DNA from: DASYFG01 sp036498565 | GTDB taxonomy: Bacteria; Bacillota; Bacilli; Lactobacillales; Lactobacillaceae | Direction: 5' to 3' | NCBI GenBank assembly: GCA_036498565.1 | Contig: DASYFG010000004.1 | Location: forward strand, 124,001 to 188,000 | Length of the DNA stretch: 64,000 bases | In this document: positions 58,210-64,000 of the stretch, piece after piece | Layout: each line of letters opens with the position of its first letter | Numbering within the stretch: position 1 is the first letter of the stretch | Position numbers and translations under genes: made by a program | Notes under the pieces: model-generated | The model's database searches: none | What the model was told of the DNA's origin: nothing | The model's input: the letters and a program-made list of their open reading frames with translations, nothing else

Positions 58210-58929
58210 TTACAAAATACTCAAACCAGAAGCTTGAATATCTTTTTCAAAGCCCTTAACGGTGTCTAATGACACGTCTTGCGCGCTTTTACCAAAACTT
58301 TCTAGCTTCTTTAAAATCGTAGGTGGAACTGTGATGATGTCCACGCCCAAACGTTCAGCTTCCACAATGTTGAACACTTCACGCGTACTTGCCCAAAGCA
58401 ATTCTGTCCCGCTGTATTGTTGCGTGATGGCCAAACTTTCCTTCATCAAAGGAATTGGATCAGCGCCAGTGTCAGCAACACGACCCGCAAACACGGACAC
58501 GATGTTACGGCTACCTGGCTTGAAAGCTTCTGAAGCTTCTTTGACCTGATCAAGCGTCGTAATTGCCGTCACGTTCAAGGCCACATCAGCTTCCGACAAC
58601 TTCTTAATCAATGGGGCAGTTGACTTGCCATCAGTGGTGATAATCGGGATTTTCACGAAAACTTTGTCGCCTAATTTTGTCAAAATTTCGGCTTCTTTGA
58701 GCATCGTGTCATCGTCCTGGCCGAACACTTCAAAGGAAATATCATAATCGCCAAGTTCGCTTACCACTTGTTTGGCAAAGGTGAGGTAGTCCGTTACGCC
58801 AGCCGCTTTCATCAAAGAAGGGTTGGTCGTAAAGCCTGACACAAAGTCATACTGGGCATCATGACGCATGTCATCAATGTTGGCACCGTCGGAATAAATC
58901 TTAATCTTGAAATCTTTTAATTCAGTCAT
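58210..58929 (-). CDS. tal: Transaldolase (short, TalC/F6P-aldolase-like type)
   Basis: This 239-residue TIM barrel has SGFTTNPSLMKAAGV, KVFVKIPII (Schiff-base Lys), NVTAITTLDQV, VSVFAGRVADTGADP and WASTREVFNI. It transfers dihydroxyacetone units in the non-oxidative pentose phosphate pathway. AAGGAGTGATAAC precedes the ATG. It lies 14 bp downstream of tkt on the same strand, forming an operon. Confidence 0.9.
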   Translation of the reverse strand: MTELKDFKIKIYSDGANIDDMRHDAQYDFVSGFTTNPSLMKAAGVTDYLTFAKQVVSELGDYDISFEVFGQDDDTMLKEAEILTKLGDKVFVKIPIITTDGKSTAPLIKKLSEADVALNVTAITTLDQVKEASEAFKPGSRNIVSVFAGRVADTGADPIPLMKESLAITQQYSGTELLWASTREVFNIVEAERLGVDIITVPPTILKKLESFGKSAQDVSLDTVKGFEKDIQASGLSIL

Positions 58930-58943
58930 GTTATCACTCCTTT

Positions 58944-60938
58944 TTATAAACTTTTAAATGTGTCGACAACTGTTTCAGCGGTAAAGCCAAACTTGGTCAT
59001 TACGGCATCGCCATCACCTGAGGCACCAAAGTGGTCAAGCCCGATGATTTTACCGTCCAAACCAACGAAGCGTTCCCAACCAAGAGTAGCCCCCATTTCA
59101 ACGGCGACACGCTTAGCAATGTCGCGTGGCAAAACGTCATTTTTGTAGGCGTCACTTTGTGCTTGGAATAATTCAAAGCTTGGTAGGGAAACAACGCGGA
59201 CATTCACGCCATCATCGGCCAATTGCTTTTGCGCAGCGAGCGCTAGTTGGACTTCAGAACCAGTTGCCAGTAAAATACCGTCGCGATCTTGACCGTCAGC
59301 GAAGTCTGATAAGATGTAACCGCCTTTGGCAACACCTTGCGCAGCTAAGCTGTCCGTTCCCGGCAAAATTGGCAAGTCTTGACGACTCAAGACCAAAACA
59401 GTTGGCGTTTGTGTGGCTTGCAACGCAATATCCCAACCGGCAATCACTTCGTTTGCATCTGCGGGACGAATGACATTCAAGTTAGGTAGGGCGCGCCAAG
59501 CCATCAGTTGTTCAATTGGTTCGTGCGTTGGACCGTCTTCACCAACCGCAATTGAGTCGTGGGTAAAGACAAACGTTACTGGCAATTTTTGAATGGCTGA
59601 TAGACGCACTGCATTGCGCAAGTAGTCGGAGAAAATAAAGAACGTACTACCAAACGCCCGGACACCGCCATGCAAAGCAATTCCGTTCACGGCTGCTGCT
59701 TGTCCGAATTCACGCACACCAAAGTAAATGTTGCGTTCGGCAGGCGCATCCGCTTCAAAGGCTTTGGCACTTGGCACATTTGTTTTGTTTGACGCAAACA
59801 AATCAGCTGAGCCACCCCAGAAGTTGACGTTGTTTTTGGCAATCGCTTCAATCACTTTTTGACCGGTGCTACGGCTGGCTTCTTTGTCACCAACTTGATA
59901 AGTTGGCAAATCTTGGTGCCAGTCAGCCAAAGGCTTGTTGGCAAAACCGTCCAACAATTGTTGCGCTAATTCAGGGTAGGCGGTTTGATAAGCGTCAAAA
60001 GTCGTTTGCCATTTTGCTTCTTCGTCTTGACCACGTGTCACAATTTCATCTTTGAAATGATCGTAAATGTTGGTTGGCACTTCAAATGGTTCGTATGACC
60101 AGTCCAACTTTTCGCGCAAAGCGGCAACATTTTCGGCTCCCAAAGGATTACCGTGGACTTTGTTAGTGCCTGATTGTGGAGAACCGTAGCCGATCACTGT
60201 TTTGATTTCAATCAAAGTTGGTTGATCGGTTGTGGCTTTGGCCGTTTCAATTGCAGCGTTAATGGCGGCTAAATCAGTGCCGTCTTCAACCCGCAAATAT
60301 TGCCAACCGTAAGCTTCAAAACGCTTTTGGGCGTTGTCAGAAAGGGACAAATCAGCAGGACCGTCCAATGAAATATCATTTGAATCGTATAACGTGATTA
60401 ATTTGCCAAGTTTCAAATGACCAGCCAAACTCGCTGCTTCATGTGAGATACCTTCCATCAAATCACCATCACCAACCAAAGTGTAGGTGTAGTGATCAAT
60501 CACGTTAAAATCGTCACGGTTATAAACGGCACTCAAATGCTTTTCGGCCATCGCCATCCCAACGGCCATGCCCAGACCTTGACCCAATGGACCAGTCGTG
60601 GCTTCAACACCGTCCGTTTCACCAAATTCAGGGTGACCGGGTGTGCGGCTATCAAGCTGACGGAAGTGCTTGAAATCATCAATCGTGACATCAAAATCAC
60701 TGACGTGCAACAAACTATAAAGTAGCGCTGATCCGTGACCAGCTGACAAAACAAAACGGTCACGGTTCAACCACTTTGAATCACGCGGGTTAATCCGCAA
60801 ATGTTTGGTCCATAGGGTGTAGGCCATTGGCGCTGCGCCTAAAGGTAGACCGGGGTGACCAGAATTGGCCTTTTCAATCATGTCAACACTTAGAAAGCGT
60901 AAGGCGTTGACGGCTTGTTGATCAAGTTCTGTAAACAT
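58944..60938 (-). CDS. tkt: Transketolase
   Basis: This 664-residue ThDP enzyme has NSGHPGLPLGAAPMAYTLW at the N-terminus and the ThDP motif GDGDLMEGISHEAASLAGHLKLG. The central region has FTHDSIAVGEDGPTHEPIEQL, and the C-terminal domain is intact. TAGGAGGTAAAAAAT precedes the ATG. With tal it interconverts pentose, triose and hexose phosphates and also supplies erythrose 4-phosphate, a substrate of aroF. A separate CcpA-type promoter lies upstream. Confidence 0.97.
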   Translation of the reverse strand: MFTELDQQAVNALRFLSVDMIEKANSGHPGLPLGAAPMAYTLWTKHLRINPRDSKWLNRDRFVLSAGHGSALLYSLLHVSDFDVTIDDFKHFRQLDSRTPGHPEFGETDGVEATTGPLGQGLGMAVGMAMAEKHLSAVYNRDDFNVIDHYTYTLVGDGDLMEGISHEAASLAGHLKLGKLITLYDSNDISLDGPADLSLSDNAQKRFEAYGWQYLRVEDGTDLAAINAAIETAKATTDQPTLIEIKTVIGYGSPQSGTNKVHGNPLGAENVAALREKLDWSYEPFEVPTNIYDHFKDEIVTRGQDEEAKWQTTFDAYQTAYPELAQQLLDGFANKPLADWHQDLPTYQVGDKEASRSTGQKVIEAIAKNNVNFWGGSADLFASNKTNVPSAKAFEADAPAERNIYFGVREFGQAAAVNGIALHGGVRAFGSTFFIFSDYLRNAVRLSAIQKLPVTFVFTHDSIAVGEDGPTHEPIEQLMAWRALPNLNVIRPADANEVIAGWDIALQATQTPTVLVLSRQDLPILPGTDSLAAQGVAKGGYILSDFADGQDRDGILLATGSEVQLALAAQKQLADDGVNVRVVSLPSFELFQAQSDAYKNDVLPRDIAKRVAVEMGATLGWERFVGLDGKIIGLDHFGASGDGDAVMTKFGFTAETVVDTFKSL

Positions 60939-61129
60939 ATTTTTTACCTCCTAATATGAAATGCATCAATGCACTTTTATGATTTAATAACTAACCAAAG
61001 TGCACGGAGGCGGTGAAATATCGCGCAATATTAGCATCATTTCTCCAAGAATCGTCCTTTCGTAGAAAAATGGAAGCTAGGAAACATAATACGACATTGG
61101 CGTATTAAATTTGGTAGTATCCACCTACT
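60939..61129 (-). promoter_or_regulatory. Long 5' leader of tkt
   Basis: About 185 nt lie between the predicted start and tkt. The leader holds inverted repeats AATACG...CGTATT (about 61088-61107) and AATATTGCGCGATATT (about 61018-61033). No ORF or known riboswitch was recognised. Confidence 0.4.
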
Positions 61130-61158
61130 ATGATAGTTCTTTGTGGGAGCGCTTACAA
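61130..61158 (-). promoter_or_regulatory. tkt-tal promoter with cre site over the -35
   Basis: On the minus strand TTGTAA (complement of 61153-61158), 17-bp spacer, TATCAT (complement of 61130-61135). A cre-like TGTAAGCGCTCCCA (61144-61157) overlaps the -35, indicating carbon catabolite repression by CcpA. Confidence 0.65.
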
Positions 61159-61182
61159 GTATTTAGTTTGAAAATGATGTTT

Positions 61183-62535
61183 TTAAGCGCGGTGACGGCG
61201 ATTCAAAAATGCACTAATTGCAAGTACGATACCGACAAATAAGAGAATGGCAAGCGTGATTGTGGTTGTGCCAAATTCACTAATTTTGCCAAGTAGAATA
61301 CCTGGAACGAGATAGTCTGTGTCGGCAAAAGTTGATGAAGCAAGTTGTAAGTTACCCAACACCGGTAAAATAAAGAGTGGTAACCAACTAATCAATAGAC
61401 CGTTAACAGCTGATCCCAAAACTGCACCACGCCGTCCGCCGGTTGCATTACCATAGATACCAGCTGCCGCGCCACAGAAGAAATGACCGACAACGCCTGG
61501 AATGATGACGGTGGTCTTTAAGCCAAGCATTAGGAACATACTCAACGTTCCCACGATAAAACTAACAAAGAAACCAATTAAAACAGCATTTGGAGCGTAA
61601 GGGAAAATAATGGGGACGTCCAAAGCTGGTTTGGCATTGGGAACGAGTTTTTGTGCAATACCTTGAAATGCTGGCACAATTTCTGCCAAAATCATACGAA
61701 CACCTTGTAAGACAACCACAAATCCGGCAGCAAAAGTACCTGATTGTACCAGTGCAAAAATTAAGTAATTTGTCCCACCACTTAATTTATTTTGCACAAA
61801 ATCTGGACCTGCTAACAGAGCCAAGGAAATATAAACGACGCTCATTAATAGGGTAATTGAAACAGTTGAATCGCGCAAAAAGTTTAAATTTTTAGGAATG
61901 TTCAAATCTTCCGTTGAATGACTAGCGTCACCGAATAATTTTCCAACAAGACCTGCAGTAGCATAACCAATGTTACCAGTGTGTCCCATCGCTACCGTGT
62001 CGCCATTGGTAATTTTACGCATAAATGGTTGTGTTAGGGCTGGTGTAATTGTTAGTAATGTACCTTCAAATAAGCCACCTAAGATAATTGTTTGCCACCC
62101 ATTACCGATGTTAGCACTGACTAGGACAACCGCTGTCAAACAAGAAACATATAGCATGGCTTGACCGGTTAAAAAAATGTACTTGAATCGTGTGAAACGA
62201 GCCAAAAGAACATTCACAATCATGCCGATCAGCATGATAAGAGCAGTTGTTGAGCCATATTTGACTAATGCTAAGGCAACAACAGCTTCGTTACTGGGAA
62301 CAACTCCTTGAACATGCAGGGAAAATTGAAACATTTTTGCAAAGGGGGTTAAAGCACCACTTAGAATTCCAGCGCCACCGATTAAAACAAGGAAACCAGC
62401 AAAGGTTTTAATTGTGCCTTGAATGACGTTTGTCACTGGCTTATGTTGCAAAATTAATCCTAACATAGCAATAAGTGCGACTAATATAGCCGGTTGTGTT
62501 GCGATTGAGACGAATAAATTTAAAATAGATTGCAT
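61183..62535 (-). CDS. ulaA: PTS ascorbate-family transporter subunit IIC
   Basis: This 450-residue, highly hydrophobic protein (about 11-12 helices) has the UlaA/SgaT look: GMIVNVLLARFTRFKYIFLTGQAMLY, MGHTGNIGYATAG, FPYAPNAVLIGF and FFCGAAAGIYGNATGGRRGA. It forms the membrane channel of an L-ascorbate-type PTS. It carries two of the window's few cysteines. No ascorbate catabolic genes (ulaD/E/F/G) are adjacent, so the sugar may be another pentose or polyol. Confidence 0.92.
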   Translation of the reverse strand: MQSILNLFVSIATQPAILVALIAMLGLILQHKPVTNVIQGTIKTFAGFLVLIGGAGILSGALTPFAKMFQFSLHVQGVVPSNEAVVALALVKYGSTTALIMLIGMIVNVLLARFTRFKYIFLTGQAMLYVSCLTAVVLVSANIGNGWQTIILGGLFEGTLLTITPALTQPFMRKITNGDTVAMGHTGNIGYATAGLVGKLFGDASHSTEDLNIPKNLNFLRDSTVSITLLMSVVYISLALLAGPDFVQNKLSGGTNYLIFALVQSGTFAAGFVVVLQGVRMILAEIVPAFQGIAQKLVPNAKPALDVPIIFPYAPNAVLIGFFVSFIVGTLSMFLMLGLKTTVIIPGVVGHFFCGAAAGIYGNATGGRRGAVLGSAVNGLLISWLPLFILPVLGNLQLASSTFADTDYLVPGILLGKISEFGTTTITLAILLFVGIVLAISAFLNRRHRA

Positions 62536-62547
62536 GATCGAACTCCT

Positions 62548-62853
62548 TTAAATTTCATCATGTGGAATATTTTCACGTGTTAAGATGCTATTGACGTGCT
62601 GGCGTGTTTCATCTTTGTCAATCAAACTATTTAATAAAATAAGGCGATCTTGTGGTAGAGAACCTAAAGTACTGGCCAGCGTCGACTCAACGAAAAAGTA
62701 GTCAGCAGAGTCAGCAGTTGTGCTGCCAGCGTCAGCGTGATCAATTTCAATTTGGCTTTGATCTACATTCTCTTCCTGCAATATTTGTTGAATATTCATT
62801 TGAACCATAAAACTGCTACCGAGTCCACTTTGACAAACTGCTAAAATTTTCAT
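62548..62853 (-). CDS. ulaB: PTS ascorbate-family subunit IIB
   Basis: This 101-residue protein starts MKILAVCQSGLGSSFMVQMNIQ. Cys7 in the CxxGxGSS loop is the phosphorylated residue that passes phosphate to the sugar, one of the few retained Cys. It overlaps the IIA gene by 4 bp and lies 12 bp before IIC. Confidence 0.94.
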   Translation of the reverse strand: MKILAVCQSGLGSSFMVQMNIQQILQEENVDQSQIEIDHADAGSTTADSADYFFVESTLASTLGSLPQDRLILLNSLIDKDETRQHVNSILTRENIPHDEI

Positions 62854-63308
62854 GATAATTCTCCTGTTTGATAAATAAATTGTGCTAATTCTTCAGTCGA
62901 TTGGGCACTTTTTAATTGCGCTAATGACTGTGGATTACCTAGTAGTTGACTAAGACTACGCAAAATTTCTAAGTGGCTGTGATTATCAGTGGCTGCTAAC
63001 ACAAACCATAGTTGTACGCGACGGTCGTTTTGTACAAACGTGACGGGATTTTTTGTTTTCAATAAGGAAAGGCCGATTGCATGACTCCCATCTTCAGGAC
63101 GAGCATGCGCTAATACAACGCCACTGCCAATATTCATGTAGGGGCCTTTTTCATCTGTTAGACGAATGATTTGATTAACATATTGTGGATCAATCGTTTG
63201 ATTTTTTAACAGAGGTTGCGCACTCTGTCTAATCATTTGTTGCCAAGTTGCTTCTGATGGTGCATCAAGAATCTGGATATGATCTAGCGAGAGTAAATTT
63301 TCTAGCAT
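62850..63308 (-). CDS. ulaC: PTS fructose/mannitol/ascorbate-type subunit IIA
   Basis: This 152-residue EIIA (PTS_EIIA_2 family) has the phospho-His in VVLAHARPEDGSHAIG, preceded by GPYMNIGSG. It is the first gene of IIA-IIB-IIC. AAGGAGCACACA precedes the ATG. Opposite lies the PRD-type regulator, a usual pairing in which IIA or IIB phosphorylates the regulator. Confidence 0.92.
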   Translation of the reverse strand: MLENLLSLDHIQILDAPSEATWQQMIRQSAQPLLKNQTIDPQYVNQIIRLTDEKGPYMNIGSGVVLAHARPEDGSHAIGLSLLKTKNPVTFVQNDRRVQLWFVLAATDNHSHLEILRSLSQLLGNPQSLAQLKSAQSTEELAQFIYQTGELS

Positions 63309-63341
63309 TGTGTGCTCCTTTATACTTTTCTGTCATGACTA

Positions 63342-63378
63342 TGTTATAATTTTAACCTGTTAAAGAAAGCGCTTACAA
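63342..63378. promoter_or_regulatory. Overlapping divergent promoters and cre of the PTS/regulator region
   Basis: Minus strand: TTGTAA (complement of 63373-63378), 18-bp spacer, TAAAAT (complement of 63349-63354) for IIA-IIB-IIC. Plus strand: TGT plus TATAAT (63345-63350) for the regulator. The two -10 elements overlap. A cre-like TGTAAGCGCTTTCT (complement of 63364-63377) covers the minus-strand -35, the same layout as at tkt. Confidence 0.6.
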
Positions 63379-63430
63379 GTTGAGGCGTTGCACTAAAGTG
63401 GTGCAATAAAAATGTTGAAAGGAGCAGGGA

Positions 63431-64000
63431 ATGTCTTTAAGCGATATACGTCATGGCGAAGCACTAGTAGTATATCTTTCCCAAAGAGAGTATACGACAT
63501 TAGCAGAATTACAAAGCTATTTAAAATTGTCGCGTAGAGGTGTCTTTTATATCATAAAAAAAGTTAATGAAGAAATTACGTCGCTAGGACTGGATGAAAT
63601 TATTAATACACCTCGTGTTGGCTATTATTTACCTGTAAGTACAAAAAAAGCCTTACGAGCTACAGCTGTTGAAGTGAAAAAATCATGGCGTGCTTCAGAA
63701 AGACAACAATTTGTTATATTAAAATTACTCAACGATGACATACTTTCTTTAGGGCAAATGATGTCACTGTTTAATATATCTAAAAATACAGCCATCGCAG
63801 ATCTGAAAAGTATCGAAACGCAAGTGGCTGTTTACAATCTTCATTTGACACAAAATACGAATGGAAAACGTTTAGTGGGAGATGAATTTTCAAAGCGGCA
63901 ATGGCTCGTTAGTCAACTACTCAAAGAGCCAGAAAGAGTTGGTGAACTTCTTGACTTGAAGAAGACGTATCGGAGGCAGTTTAACGAAGAGCTAACATTC
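63431..64000 (+). CDS. PRD/Mga-type transcriptional activator of the PTS genes (partial)
   Basis: At least 190 residues; the frame is open to the right edge. The N-terminus has two helix-turn-helix regions (REYTTLAELQSYLKLSRRGVFYIIKKVN and LGQMMSLFNISKNTAIADLKSIE), as in BglG/MtlR/UlaR-like activators with downstream PRD and EIIA/B domains. AAAGGAGCAGGGA precedes the ATG. Its base composition is more AT-rich than in core genes. Confidence 0.8.
   Translation, partial: MSLSDIRHGEALVVYLSQREYTTLAELQSYLKLSRRGVFYIIKKVNEEITSLGLDEIINTPRVGYYLPVSTKKALRATAVEVKKSWRASERQQFVILKLLNDDILSLGQMMSLFNISKNTAIADLKSIETQVAVYNLHLTQNTNGKRLVGDEFSKRQWLVSQLLKEPERVGELLDLKKTYRRQFNEELTF

Noticed and set aside
1..64000. CRISPR arrays, rRNA genes, insertion sequences or SRP/RNase P RNA genes.
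   Set aside because: None of their sequence hallmarks was found on either strand.

Overview
The window is chromosomal DNA of a low-to-mid GC Gram-positive bacterium. It is most likely a heterofermentative lactic acid bacterium of the Leuconostoc/Weissella branch of Lactobacillaceae. The evidence is Firmicute gene order (alaS-ireB-ruvX, rplU-rpmA, argR-recN, rimP-nusA-rnpM-ylxQ-infB-rbfA, truB-ribF, hrcA-grpE-dnaK-dnaJ, rnc-smc-ftsY-ylxM-ffh), Firmicute regulation (T-box, TPP riboswitch, CIRCE, a DinR-type LexA box, CcpA cre sites) and an L-ascorbate-family PTS. Genus is inferred, not proven. There is no prophage, insertion sequence, rRNA operon or CRISPR array.

Layout. 1-3010 (minus): a CNNM/HlyC membrane protein and rqcH (cut by the left edge). 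3170-5581: TPP-riboswitch thiMDE thiamine salvage operon. 5600-9480: yajC, SOS-type dinB with an unusual 8-bp tandem repeat at its start, nrnA, a DEAD-box helicase. 9500-14020: T-box alaS, ireB, ruvX, DUF1292 and a hypothetical gene. 14050-15840: small accessory island with two duplicated acidic proteins, a barstar-like inhibitor and a RelB/RelE-type toxin-antitoxin pair. 15976-20000: tRNA-Arg, TetR regulator, rplU-rpmA, a small membrane protein, an ABC-2 transporter. 20030-25770: xseA-xseB-ispA-tlyA-argR-recN-cdd. 25780-31360: rimP to rbfA translation operon, interrupted by repeat-rich spacers. 31400-34470: aminotransferase, truB, ribF. 34470-39110: CIRCE-controlled heat-shock operon. 39150-46412: shikimate/chorismate operon aroF-aroB-aroC-aroA-tyrA-aroK::chorismate mutase-aroD, preceded by a leader that encodes a 17-residue peptide ending in Trp-Tyr-Tyr-Phe-Phe-Ile-Phe-Lys and a strong terminator. 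46470-53932: small ORF, rnc-smc, ftsY-ylxM-ffh. 54027-58167: tRNA-Glu, degenerate LCP protein, NAGPA-type protein, prs, SGNH esterase. 58210-64000: tal and tkt (minus), PTS IIA-IIB-IIC (minus), and a divergent PRD/Mga-type activator cut by the right edge.

Three things stand out. (1) The encoded proteins are almost free of cysteine: about 11 Cys in roughly 19,700 residues by eye. Cys positions that are normally conserved are replaced (AlaRS, DAHP synthase, ThiM, ThiD, chorismate synthase, TlyA), and DnaJ has lost its whole zinc-finger domain. (2) The aro operon appears to be controlled by ribosome-dependent attenuation through an aromatic leader peptide, an unusual device for a Firmicute. (3) dinB has a TTGACA-17-TATGAT promoter with a LexA box in its spacer, and its predicted transcript starts inside an ATG-containing 8-bp repeat array that could vary by slippage.
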